Assembly (NCBI RefSeq): GCF_001625305.1
Contig: NW_017803865.1
Span: 720,079 to 784,078 of the forward strand
DNA length: 64,000 nt
From: Branchiostoma belcheri
Lineage: Eukaryota; Chordata; Leptocardii; Amphioxiformes; Branchiostomatidae
Direction: 5' to 3'
Shown: in pieces, positions 1 to 13,100 of the stretch
Layout: each line of letters begins with the position of its first letter
Numbering within the stretch: position 1 is the first letter of the stretch
Position numbers and translations under genes: made by a program
Notes under the pieces: generated by a model
The model's database searches: none
The model's input: the letters and a program-made list of their open reading frames with translations, nothing else
What the model was told of the DNA's origin: nothing

Positions 1-635
1 ATCCAGTTATCAAACTAACGAGTACAACGGCCATATAAGATTTGTTCAATGATTCACTGCTATATAATAATATCTTAAATACAAGGGAGGCATGTATGGT
101 ATTTATAGCAGGACATCTGCATAGTTTTTGTACAATATCCAATGATCATGTGCAACAGGAGTTCCCTGGCTCTACAGCTGTAATAGATGACCTAGTACAG
201 GTGTCTCCCACTGCAAGGTCAGAGGTCAAGTCTAAAAGTCTTGACCAAAGCAAGTCTCTGTGTCATTCCTCAGTTTGTCACTTCTTAGAGTTAGGTCCTA
301 GGTCAGACAAAAACGCTATTCTGTTATGAATGTTAGACAGGACAGGTTTCAGGATGCTTAATATTCAGATGGACAAAATCACATCCCCCAACTTCATCTC
401 ATCAATTGAACTACTGACCCTGTACTTGAGGACAATCTGTCGTCCCTAGCTTCGGCCTCCGACAAGATCCACAAGACCACCCCACTAATACCAAATCTCC
501 ATGCCATTTATCCCACCTACTGACCCTGTACTTGAGGACAATCTGTCGTCCCTAGCTTCGGCCTCCGACAAGATCCACAAGACCACCCTACTAATACCAA
601 AGCCTCATCATCTCATCATCAAAAAAAACCTTAGG
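1..635. other. Left flank without a recognised gene
   Basis: No exon with a recognisable protein was found on either strand. The only clear structure is the 85-bp direct repeat at 411-495 and 517-601, listed separately. If the divergent promoter to its right is real, this stretch would hold the 5' end of a minus-strand gene that lies mostly outside the window. Confidence 0.6.
411..601. repeat. 85-bp direct repeat, two copies
   Basis: Positions 411-495 and 517-601 are the same sequence with one visible mismatch (a run of C near the 3' end), giving a period of 106 bp. Both units begin CTACTGACCCTG and end near CTAATACCAAA. It is a local tandem duplication and no protein is evident in it. Confidence 0.9.
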
Positions 636-919
636 TCCGCCATGTTTCCTTCCCGTCATGCTAAGAAAATTACATTGAACTTCAATTGCAAGTGCTAAAC
701 ACAATCAGCGTATATTACGCCAAAGCCATCGCCTCTATACACTCCTGCCAAAATGAACACACAACCAGGTAGGCTTTCAGTTACTGCTCTTTCCAAACAT
801 ACCGCTAGGCGTCGTCCTTACACTGTGGCCCGGTGACAGGTCCCACAATGCACTTCACTCAACTTTGGCCTGCCCCATTGCATGACGGGAAACAAAATGG
901 CGGCGCCCATAAAATCGAG
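636..919. promoter_or_regulatory. Probable divergent promoter (YY1-type and ZNF143-like motifs) and LRRK1 5' exon
   Basis: The 12-mer GCATGACGGGAA occurs on the minus strand at 650-661 and on the plus strand at 880-891. Each copy is followed by an ATGGCGG core: minus at about 638-648, plus at 894-907. AANATGGCGGC is the known YY1 element found just after many start sites. TCCCACAATGCA at 841-852 resembles the ZNF143/Staf site. On the plus strand an exon would end at 919 (TCGAG before GTAAAG) and splice to the acceptor at 3719, giving a 5'UTR ahead of the LRRK1 ATG at 3742. An ATG at 897 would make a uORF of eight residues ending at TGA 3721. The mirrored arrangement suggests a second gene starting leftward. 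Motif calls are by eye; start sites are inferred. Confidence 0.5.
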
Positions 920-3719
920 GTAAAGTAAAACAGGTTCCGCTATCGCGAACCTGTAATGATCTAATGATGCCCCCTTCAGGGATGATATGGTATCAACCAC
1001 AACAGTTTGAACGAAGCGCGTGTGTACCTGAGCTGAGTCCGCGGCATTACGTCCACCTGGCCAGGCGTGAGCGTCATCATACATTCAAGACCGGTTTATG
1101 TGGGAGTAGGTAAACACTGCAGCTTAGTGGGAAAAGAAATCAGGCAACAGAACTCCTCGTCGGCCCAGTGATCGTTAATCATTTACAGGCACGTTTCTTG
1201 GTGCATCGTTTTCTCCCGCCTTGTGTTGACCCCGGTCCCGGACAGGGAGCCAGTGCCACTCTACCGGGAAATATGAAGACGCAAAAACTCCAATGCGGAA
1301 GTGTTGGGTGTGAGCTTGTTCTGGAGGTTCAAGAGGATGTTCCTGTTCAACTGAATCCAGAGGATTTGTGACGGTAGCAGGAAGTAAGACATTTCTTCAG
1401 TATTATACAGCTACAGTATGATTAAGTTATATAAGATAATGTTCAACCCGCCTTGGTCAAAATTATGATTTGGACTGTTCACTGAAGATTGGCCTCTGTA
1501 GCTCTGTGTTCCTGTAACAGTTGTAACTTTTCATTGAGATCAAGGTATTGGATTGGAATCCACAGCAAACGCAATAGTTCGCTTGGCGTAGTCATTGGTC
1601 ACGTGATCGAAACTAACTGAATGAACTTCCCAGAAGAGGAGATGGTCCGAATGTCCGAGAAATCTTCATGAGATGTTTTAGCCCAGTTGTTTTGCTTTGG
1701 TTGTAGAAACTATCCTTCCACTGGGCAGGCATGGTACTAGTAGTTAATATGGTGAAAAGGTAAGGCCAGAGCAAGTGAATTAATAATTTCATACGATTTT
1801 TTAATGGATCTCAAGAATCTTTGGTTGGCACTAATGACAGGGTCTTCCCTAAGGGTTTTTCCAGCACTATTGTTGTTGTCTATTGTGCATTAACAGGACT
1901 TTCATGTAGATAACACCCTTTTTTTATACTGTCATCTGTAACCCTTACCAGACCCTACAGAATCTGATAATTCAATAAAATGGGGCAAAAATAAGACTTC
2001 ACATTAATTTTCTAACCAAGATTTAAACGTGAAAAGACTGACACGGCCACATTCTTTCAAATTCAAGGTGAACATTCTACACTGTAGGCCATGCACAGAT
2101 TCACTGACTGAATGGTTGTATTCAATAAAAGAATTCCTGTGCTTTGTTTTTTTTCCAATATTGACCTGAACAATAATCTCAGCTGAGAAACGGATATACG
2201 TTAGCCCTTGTACAGGACTTATGGGTTTTCCTGATTCTACAGTTGTGGTGGGAGTATATAACATGGTCATGATAAATGAGTTTTGTGTGTAATTGCCAAG
2301 CAAGAATGGGAGATTAATCCAGTTTTCTCTAAAGGTAAAGGCTCAACAACTGCAAGAAATTTCCCAGTCCCATGTCACTTGCAATTTACATGTTAGTGTA
2401 GAAATAAGCGCATATTATTAAAGTCAACAGCCAAACCTCTGATCCTTGGCCATACTCATAGTAGAAATGTAAATTGTCATACACTACCTGCAATCATGTA
2501 CAATGTAACAATGCGCAGCATAACTGGGCAAGTGCCAACACAATATTTTGAACTTTGAACTTGGTAAATGTGAACTTAACACAAGGTGAACAGGTCCCTG
2601 AGATAAAGGCAGCACAATAAACAGTACTCGACTAAGACTGCTCTCCACTGCAAAATGCACTGCCATGAGTACAGGCTCTTGACCGCTTCCCCATTGATTC
2701 CATCAGACTTATGTGTAAAGGGTTCAAATTTAGTACATTAGATAACAAGATATGCTGTTACATTCTTAAGATGAAAAAAAGGAAAATGGTAGTGTAAAAT
2801 TATAGGATAGAAACAGCTACTGTTGAATCTATGGCATTTGCAACTGTCGACTTAGGTACCGCAGGTAATTCAAAATCTTGCAATTTTGGCATGCTCTTCG
2901 TGTTCTATCAAATACTATATTACATGTACATGTGAGTGTACCTGTTGATTACAGACAAATCATGATCCCAAAAGGCAGGGGCTTCTCAGAAGCCCCATGT
3001 GAGATATGCATCTTCTGTATGTCAAACATAGGCCAGACTGTTTATCCAATGGCAGTATGAATATGTGGCACTTTTGTTTGCTGCAAACCACTTTGTTTGT
3101 AGTCTTATGACAACATTAGTTCATGATCAAAGTGCATTTGATGAGGGGGTAATGTTATCCATAAATAATACTGGCCACGAAGAGTAGGCTTTTAGCACTA
3201 TGGGTTTTTCTTTGCAGTGTAAATAGCATGTTGCTTGTACAAAGTTCTCAAGAGCAATTTCCTCGGTGCCATTTAACAAGCAAATAGAATGAAACCAATG
3301 ATAAAGGAGCGGAGACTAATACTGTAACCTGATTGGTTAGAATTTAAGGGGTTATCAAGCAGATTAGTAACTGAAGAATGTTCTTTGTTATGAGATACCA
3401 GCAGCCTTGAGGGCTGCATGATGATGTGATATGTAAGTCTTCTCTTAAGACTGCTTTTAATGAGTCAAAAATTAGCTTATTTAACTTTAAAAGTAACACT
3501 ACGGTAGTACTCTGAGTTGGCTAAATAATCAGATGAACACAATTGCTTGTTGTCGACATTTTAGATTTAGGCCCTACAAGTGGTTTGCATGGATGTCTGC
3601 TACAAGGCTCTGGCCCCTCCCCTTTCACTTTCTTGCTATAGTGTGACTTGTGAGTTTATCTGTAAAAAGGAATTGTTTTACAAAGTAATGATTTTTTTCT
3701 ACATTTTCTTCACTTACAG
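920..3719 (+). other. Inferred first intron of LRRK1
   Basis: This stretch runs from the candidate 5'UTR donor to a good acceptor (tract ending CACTTACAG at 3719) 22 nt before the LRRK1 ATG. Open frames on both strands here are short and match nothing recognised. AT-rich DNA with scattered TACATGTA-type palindromes is the only feature seen. Confidence 0.45.
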
Positions 3720-3741
3720 GTGACCTTTACTACAACCATAA

Positions 3742-4135
3742 ATGGCCAGCAGAGAGCACAGCAGCCACAGTGTGGATAATTTTGTTGTCGTTGATGATTT
3801 CTTCTCTGAGGCCTCAGGCCCCGGTGGTTATGAGTCAGCCATCGTGCAGCTGGTCACCCACTTGAATGAAGTGCAGGATTCCTTGAACAGTCTCTTCAAG
3901 GAGCTCAGTAAGGATGAAGCAGGGACAATCATTGACCTCCTTAGCTGTTCACAGAACAGCCCAGAGTACAGGATTCCAGAGGAAGAGTTTGCAGGGGCAG
4001 GCCGCGGGGACATCGCAGCGATCTTCACAAAATACTACTGTCAAAACATTGAGGCTATCGGAGACTTTCTACAGCAGATCTGCCGAGAAGACTTGCTGAC
4101 CAGGCTTCCCATGATGCAATCCTTTTGTCCAGCAG
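3742..4135 (+). CDS. LRRK1: LRRK1 exon 1: N-terminal death-fold-like domain
   Basis: The single exon encodes residues 1-131. Residues about 30-122 have the helix spacing of a death-fold domain: a first helix around NSLFKEL, then IIDLL, then the block [18 protein letters not shown], then an A-rich helix and the ending REDLLTRL. The IP...E...A...D-A sequence followed by a terminal DL..RL is typical of PYRIN/DAPIN and some DED domains. Human LRRK1 has no such domain: its ankyrin repeats begin near residue 85. Assignment is by pattern only. It could also be a CARD-like fold or an unrelated helical bundle. Confidence 0.5.
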
Positions 4136-7100
4136 GTAGGTACTGCTCGGTTGGGTTAAGGCGGCCTAGGCTGATATTCATGTTCGAGTTCGGACGTGTG
4201 TCTGCACGATTGCCACATACATGTTTCGAACCCGAATCATGTTCCACCATGTTCGATATGACGTCATTCGAATAGAACGCGTGTTCGAATTCGGGGTTAC
4301 TGGCGGTCATTTGTATGTTTCCCCTGTAAACCCGCGTTGTTACGCATTTTATTCACGGAGTATGACTTAAACGGCTTTACGCGCAGCTGAAAACAAATAA
4401 TTCATCTTTAGAGTAATCCATGTTTACGTATTATCACTTTTTAATCAAAATTGTCCGAGGCTATTTTGCATATAAGTCGAAATTTTTTAACTGTGGCAAC
4501 TTTTTAACGAAAAATGACAGAAAAATAGCTGTTTCTGTCGTTTTTGGCCCAACAAAACAATGTAACTGTCATTTAAAACAAAATAGCCTCGGAAAAAAAT
4601 AATAAATAGGGGGTTGGCTTTCTACTTGTAAAATATCATGATGAAAGGTGTTGTTACCGCTTGCGCGTAAAGCCATGAAGTAAACAGCTTTTTTTTAACC
4701 AAAATGTTGATTTTTAACCCAAAAATTCAGAAGTAGTAAAAACAAAATAACCTTTATTCAATGTGTTTCAAGTACTACTAGAACTGTGTGAAGTTAAGTT
4801 GTGGTGCGACCAAGCTATCAAAAGTTACAGCCATATGTATGAAATACTAATCATAGTTGGCCATAGGCTGCCGTAACCCAAGCGAGTGGTGCATTGTTTG
4901 TTACAGTTGAATTATCTTTATAGTGAAATGGCCTATGTTTTGGATTGTATTCAGTCCCATTTGGTAGATGCTGAAGAATGTTCTTTGGCTGTTGACAAAA
5001 ATATGTCAAAAGGGATCCTTTAATTTTGTCATATACATGTACATGATTTCAAACACTTGTAATCCATTAGAAATGCTAAAATTTGCTGAAGACATTCCTT
5101 CTTTCTTGCAGACAGTGGCTTTTTCAAGGGTACTCTGAAGATCAAGGAAGTTCCACTTGCCATTTTCCCAGAGAAACAAGCCACGATCACCTCCTTCCTG
5201 GGGCATGTGTTTTCTAATGGACAGATCCTGGCTCAGGCCTTCTTGTACACAGTTCGCCCAGGAGAACCCATGGAGCTGGACTATCTCATTGAGAGGTGAA
5301 AATATGCAAGTACTTTAAGGCTCAGAATTCTTTACTCTTGTTGCTTTCAGCATTTGATTAAAAATACAGAGCCTGTAAAAATGCATTATGAAATCCCTTA
5401 GACCTAGAAAAAAATGTTGTGTTTCCTGTATCCCTATCAACCGACCCTAATTTTTTTCAGGACTGAAACAAGAAACACAATATTTTTTTGCTAGGCCTTT
5501 AATACTGTAATTTCATCATGTTACATAAAATTATCTGCAGTTGACAGTTTTATACACCTTTACTAGTATGTATGTCTGTGTCATGTATGTATTTGATCAA
5601 ATTCCCACTTACTTTCATTGCTTCCTCCCAGGTCTGCTGTCCAACTACCCTCCGATGCAGATCAGTTGAAGTATCTGGTGAAAAAGCCTCTCACAAAATT
5701 CATACAGTTGCAAGTGTCGTACATCAGCATTGAACAGATAGGTGTGGATATAAGCAGTGTAAAGGGAGGTATGCTATATTCCACATTTGTTGAACTTCAT
5801 GTCATTTTACAGTCCTAGGTTCATTCGTTGAAATTTCTCCTAAACCTCGGGCTCTGTTATTACTGCTTTTAAGAAAAATCAACAGTACATGTAGTATTGT
5901 TGTGCAGTAGACTGTCGTGCATGCTCAGTGGTACTGACAGTAGCTAGTACAATATTATATAAAGTACATGTATGTAAAACAAAAATGTTAATTTTTTTTT
6001 TTCACAGAAGTACAATTGATCTACAATGAGTTGAAGATTGCTATACTGGATGGGAGCCCAGAGAAGCTGAAGGCTGCCATACAGAAACATGGCTATAGTG
6101 CAATCAGACTTGTTTTGGGCAAAGGTTTGTTCAGTACATATACCATGCAGCTGTGACATAGATACTTTCTCCCCTTTTTCACAAATGTAGCTATGAATAT
6201 CTGTATGTAACTGTATATGTAATACAAAACCTGGCAGTAAAAACCATCATTTGATTCAAGTTTGATGTTCTCATTTGCAGATCTAGAGGAGGGAACCATG
6301 GGTTCCCTGTTACACATTGCCAGCAGAGAAGGACATGTGAAGTGTGTGAATGAACTTCTAGAGATTGGAGCCGATGTTAATGCCCTGGAACAGGAGGTGA
6401 AGTACATGATAATCTGCACTGCATTTAGAAGCAATGTCCTTGGAACTTTTGTGTAGGCATGATAAAAGGTTGCTTTTGTTAAATGCACTGTTGTGTTAAA
6501 CAGGGCACACCTTTGTCTCTGGCCTGCCAGTCTGGCCATACTGATGTGACTGAACTGCTGCTGGAACATGAGGCAGACCCGTGGACACGTATACACAGGC
6601 AGGGTACTGCACTGGAGATTGCCTCTCGCCATGGACACATGTCAGTTATCAATATCATGCTGGAAAACTATCCAGGTAAATGACTCTATTATAAGGGAAT
6701 GTTGTAGATTTGTTTATTGATGTTTGGGCATTTTTTTCTTACTCTTTACTTCTTTACTTCTTACTCACCAATATAGCACAATGTTTTCAGTACACTTGAA
6801 CGGAGGAAATTTATGACCATTAAGAAAAAGACACATGTCCTTGCTATGCTGAGCAAGCTTAAGCGAGCAACTGTACTCTATGTTACAGATAGAGGGCAGA
6901 CATGATGATAGTCCTTTGGCAGCTGCAACAACATTAAGATAAAAAAACACTACAAAGAATCTTAGTCACCTAGTAACAGACAATGAGCACTACTATAATG
7001 ACAGTGATCTCTTTGGACCAGAACAGACCTACATGATGTTTTTTGGTTTGTCTTATTCAGATCTGGTGAGCTCCCCATCCACACTGACTGTCCAGCTGTA

Positions 7101-10100
7101 TGCTGCCTGCTGTGGAGGACACTTGCCTGTTGTGCAGTTCTGGCTTGCTAATGGAGCCAGGCTCACATCCTCTGATGAACCAACACCTCTGTATGGGGCA
7201 TGTTCAGGTGGGTGGTCATCACATTAAACTTACAGAAAACACTGTCACCAGATTGGGTTGTTACCATATGTGTTGTAACACCTTGGCTTGCTTACTGCTT
7301 ACACAAAGTCAAGTTTTCATCTCAACTCACCATGTTTGCAGACATTTTGGTTGCAATATTGAATTCAAAGTGAGTGTATTGTCACTTTGACACAGATTAA
7401 GCTATGGTTGTACATTCTGTTCTCCAGGCTATTACTGCAAACAAATTTTGCAGCAAAGACATTTCAGCTCAGGATGATCAGTCATTATATGGTTGTATTG
7501 CTATTCCGTGTCATCTGCAAGAAAATAACTTCTATTATAATCAAAAATATGCAGGTGGCCATGTTGAAGTTGCCAGGTTCCTTGTGGACTGTGGTGTTTG
7601 TGTGACTCAGAATGAAGTAGACTCCTTCCCTGAAGTGTTGGCTCTGACCATGGAGAAGTACATCTCAGCCAAGGACAACAGGACATCTCCACCTGGGGAG
7701 AACCCACCTCAGCAGGTACTAAACAAGCATTGACACATTAACATGGAAGTTCACCTGTGTTAGTAGTAATCAACTTACAATCCAATTACATGTACAATCC
7801 ATTGTCATCACAAGTGTAGACACCTGTATTGAGCATATGTCATTGATCAACCTCCTCCCTGCTCACATGTGCTGTCACTGGAAGAAGTTTGGTCCATGGA
7901 TAACCTCAAGCAGAGAAATGTTTAAATCTATTGTTGAGGTACAGGATGTTGTACTTACTGTGAAGCATAGTCTGATTTACTTTACTGTTGCTGCGATAAA
8001 TATATAATTTTATCCAGGGGTATGTCATATTTTGTATAATGTTGATTAGACATCTAAATCAACATTACACATGATAAGTATTATTTTGTTTATGTAGCTT
8101 GTTGCAAAGTGGAGACAGCGTCATCTGTACGCCATGCATGAGACGTGGCTCCAACATCATACTGACACTTTGGTGGAGATTGACCTGTCCCACAATGCAC
8201 TGTGCAGCATCCCAGCCATCCTACCATGGGGAATGAACAAACTGGAAAGGCTAAACCTATCCCACAATGCACTTGGTGCTCTGTCTCTTCCAGAGGGTAG
8301 AGAAGAGTCTAATGACATTCTCTGCTTAAGGTATACAGAAACTTTTCATGTGTGAATTAATGCACAGTGCCGATAGGATGATGGATATTCTTTGTCGTCC
8401 CAAATCTGAATTGAACTGGGTAATATTAGTACATTGAAGATAGGAGACTAAATGTCAATTTGGACTTAATATCAAGCAGCTGTCACACTCTATCCGGTTT
8501 AGCATCTGTTGTTCCCCATCTTCCGGGAGTTAGGTGTGATAAAGCATGTACACTGGATCTACATATGTTGACACAGCATTTGGTATGTGTTGTTTTGTTT
8601 TGTTACAGAATGGTGGACATGGATGTCTCACACAACAGACTTCAGTGGATCCCTCCCCAACTGTTCCTCATCCCCAGCCTGGAGAAACTCAACCTCTCCA
8701 ACAACCAACTCAAGTCTCTGGAGTATGCACTGGAGGATGAGATTGCTGATCTGTCCAACAGGCCAACTCCTGGTAAGTACCGATATAAAAGGCATACTAC
8801 ACCCCTGAGAACAGTATACTTGGATACATTCTAGGCTGGGGTATAACTTGGTCTGTTACACCAGTAGTCATGATTATTGACTGAAGCCAGTACTAGTAGT
8901 GACCTATACGATTTGTATATCCTTGACTCTGATTTCATGAACATGTATGTATGCATGTTCGAATTCAACATACATGTACATGAACTTCCGAGTTGTAAGA
9001 TAGAGTAAAGTAAAAAGATCCCATACCAACATAGGAAATGTATAGTCATTTTGATGACTCAGTTGTCCATTTTGTAGTTATGGAGCCAGACTTTCCTAAC
9101 TTACAGCACATGCTGGTCTAAATCATCAGGCTGTTCTGTTCCATGTGCTGTAGGCAGTGGTACCAGGTGGAGGTGTGAGAAGCTGAAGATCCTGGATGTG
9201 TCCCACAATCAGGTGACAGAACTGCCAGAGGCCATCAAAAACAGCAAAGACTTGAGCAGGCTGATCCTCAACCACAACAAGGTCAAGGTGCTGCCCAATC
9301 CATGGGGATGTCCTCTGGTAAGGGACCATGGGATATACAGGTGTAACTCACCCAGATGTATTCTAACCATTAGTGTTATATCCTTGCCTGTTATAATGGG
9401 TACAATCATGACATTTGTAATCAACTGAACCTCTTTCACCTCTGGGCTTATTTGTGATATTAACATTGAAGTAGTGTTAACTCAGTTCTGTCCTTTAATA
9501 CAGGATGTCCTTGATGCCTCCTCTAACCTCTTGCGGACCTTACCTGCCAGCCTGGAGTTTTTCTGGTCCGACACATTAAGGTACCTCATCCTGAAGAACA
9601 ACAAGTTGGATGAGATACGTTGGGAGGTCTGCAGGCTGAAGGTAGAGCTTCTAGTTCTACTACTGTAACAGCAATTTTGCTTTTAAAAAGTTCTTCCTAC
9701 ACCATGTAGTGTATAGGGCAGTGTCCATCTCCATTCTCCAAATTTGCTCTTTAGGTGCTTCCAGTATCTAGTTTTAAGTGATATTAGCTTGGAACAGTGA
9801 AAACTGTAACAGTAACATATCATTCCTGTAAAATGCAAATTGCATTTGAGCTATAAACTTTGGATATTTTGAGCAGGCCCTGACAGAGTTGAACGTTAGC
9901 CACAACAGACTGGAAAAGTTTCCGAAGCCAGAACACTGGAAATGTCCCTACTTGACCTCTCTGGACATCAGTCACAACAAACTGACCAACGGATCATTAC
10001 CTGAGTCCCCCAGCACACCTGGGTAAGGATCAGTTTGGAACAGCTCTATGTTCTGACATAGGGTTGTTGGTACACTAGTTATAAGGTTGAGTTGTCAGAT

Positions 10101-13100
10101 GATATATGGGGGTCAGAACATAGGCGTGTAACCAAGCAGACAAAAGTCTTTAGGAGAGGGTTGTTGGTTTTTGTAATGCGACTACTGTACAATGCTCTCA
10201 AATATAGATCACATGTACCATGATTTCTAGTAACAATTATCTTAAAGTTTCAGTCTATGTAAAGGTTGTCCTTTCTTGTATCTGTATGTAACAACCAAAA
10301 TGTCCTAAAGACTATAAGGTAGATTTTGTTTCTTGCATTGTGTTTGTCATTTACAGCCCTGAGGAAAAGAAGAAGAAGTGGAAGCTCTTTGGAAAGAAGA
10401 AATCAACAGGGGAGGTGGAGAGGCCCAAGTCTGCCATGTTCTATAACGAGGATGACCACTATTCTAAGGAGATTGAATTTCCAGATATTTTCATTCCCAG
10501 GTAAAACAGCGATGTTTGAGATGCTTGACGTACTGTATTTATCATCACTTGGAAACCTGGTTTTATTTCGGGTGAAGTGTATTTGGTGTTTGTATTATTT
10601 TAGTGTTCACTATTTTCTCTTTCTGTCCATATTTAAGTTTGACAAAGTGAGTGAAGAAATATTAATTTCCCCTTTGACCCCAAGGTTACAGACCCTCCTG
10701 ATGAATGATAACAACCTGCAGTCAGTGCCCAGCAGTATCTGCAAGTTAACACGGCTTGAAGTGTTGGACCTCAGCAAGTAAGGAGAGAACATGCCAAGTA
10801 CAGAGACATTGATGTGATGCTTTGTTCTCCTTGACTAAAGCAAATCTGATACTTTTGTTATGTTCCAGTTTCTATAAGCTAATATTAAATACAATCCATT
10901 TCATTCTAATTCTGAGTGCTTGATGCCCATTCAGTGTCTTTCTCACCTGTCCTTCCCTGTGTATGTTTAAACTTGACAATGTGTGTTTAGTTATGTGACT
11001 CATCACTCATGGCTTTATTGGTAGCATGCATACATGTAGTCCAGTGGTGAGTTTAAACCTCAGCTGTTGTCAATACCTGACATGCACACTCCTGGAGGGG
11101 GCTTCAGTCCATAGGGCGGGATGGTTCAATGTTCAATACCTGAGTGTATATGACGAGTAGAAAATTAGTCCTTCAATGAGCTAAACTGAAAACTGGTTCA
11201 CTTTGAATTCACTTTTTTACTTGACTGACAGTAACCCGGACCTGCATGAGCTGCCCCTTGCCCTGGGGAACCTGCGTCAGTGCTGGCAGCTGGGGTTGGA
11301 TGGCCTGTCCCTGCACCATGTCCCCAGCCATGTCAGACCTGGTGAGAGCACTAACACCTGTTTTGTGGGCACAAGACTTCTTCTTTTTGATACCCATGCT
11401 TCTCACCAACATGGCAGGATGCACGTACAGTTTGAATCCAATTTTAGTCAGATTGCCACATACCTGTACTTGATTTGTGTGGGATTTCCTGTCTTAAGGA
11501 ACAATGAGGAATGACATTGTTATCTGTCAAAATTGGAAATCGGATACTCTCTATTAACAACCTAGAGATACAGGAAAGAGCACTTATATAATTGTGGAAA
11601 TGACTTATTTTATACATTAATGTTTATTTTATCTGTCTCTGGCTTTACACCATCTGTTCCTTCATTTCAGTTGGAAGCAGTAAGTCTACCCCAAAAAGTG
11701 CGAGACCTGCTGGCATTCCTGAGAGCACAGCTTAGAATGTCAGAACCCTGCAACAAGGTCAAGCTCATGTTGGTTGGAAAAGAGGTAGTTATATGGAAGG
11801 TATTTTTTTTAAAGAAGTCATGTATAGTGATTGAACAAATAGGATGGTTTACAAGAAAGGTGATTGCATACGGTAATTGTTAGCTTAATAAGTACTTTCA
11901 TGCTTTTAGTATATTTACAGGATCAGCTTGAAGTTCTTGCCTGACTTAGGTACTCCCTATCTGTACACAAATTAAGAAATTGTGATGTCTTTACCGGTAC
12001 ATCTCATTACATTTGGTTCCCCTTGATTTTCTAATATTCTTGTCATATTGAATGGTTAATTGTAGGGTACAGGAAAAACCACTGTGCTTGATGTGTTGAT
12101 GGGAAGGCCTGCCCAGCAGAACATGCCCACCAACGGAGTACAGGTTGGTCAGTGGTGCTGCCTTCCCCCAAGGAGAAGATCTGCTGGACTATTCAACAGC
12201 TTGCCTCGAGATGCTAAGGTGTGCAGCTCTCTGGCACTGCTTTGGTAATGGATAAAAGGGAGAAGAAGTACACCTAATGTATATTCTAATGAAAGTGTAT
12301 TTTTGCCTTTGGAAGAATACTGTATTTAATTTACAATATTTTATTGGTTAATTGCACCTTGAAAACATGGGTCAGAATATTTCGTTCTTATAATTGTGAC
12401 TTGCATTAAGTGAATTGAAAGTAACTGTAGGCATCGATTACAGATGTGCTGTTTCTTTATCATGTGGCAAAAGGAAAACAAATTGGTAGTTATGATTAAT
12501 ATGTCAGGTTATTTATTTATTTCTACTTCAAACATACATTGACAGGGAAATACACACATATACATGTCCATATGCCCTGAATTGCGTAAGCTTGTTACAA
12601 AACAATTGTACATACTATATGTGCTGACTGTCCTAACAAAAATACATATAGTGACAAACGCTTAACCAAGATCCAAGCTCACAGGCTGGTGGTTGGTCTA
12701 GGAAATAGAGTTATTGTAAAGTCTGACTGCAGTGTGCAAGAAAGACTGTCTCAGTCGTTCAGTCCTGGCCTTGGGAAGAGTGAACGCACTGTTGTTCCTC
12801 AGATTCCTGCCAGTGGCTGTGCGTCTTTGGGGGGGCACGAGATCATGCAGTGGATGATCAGGCTTTAATGTTATGTATGATGATTTTTGATCAGCTGCAA
12901 GCTCCAGAAGTCATCTTTAACACCTGGGATATGGGAGGCCAAGAGGTGTACTACCCCACCCACCAGTGTTTCCTGTCCCAGAATACACTGTTCCTGGTCA
13001 CCTACAACCTTACCCTGAGGGAGAAAGGCATCAGCAACCTCAAGCCCTGGCTGCTCAACATACAGGTCAGCAAGACAAGCTAACAAGGTTCCCTGCAGAA

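Noticed and set aside
818..1084. 88-residue minus-strand open frame over the promoter region
   Set aside because: It overlaps the candidate promoter core, has no recognisable domain or splice context, and its composition looks like GC-rich noncoding DNA.
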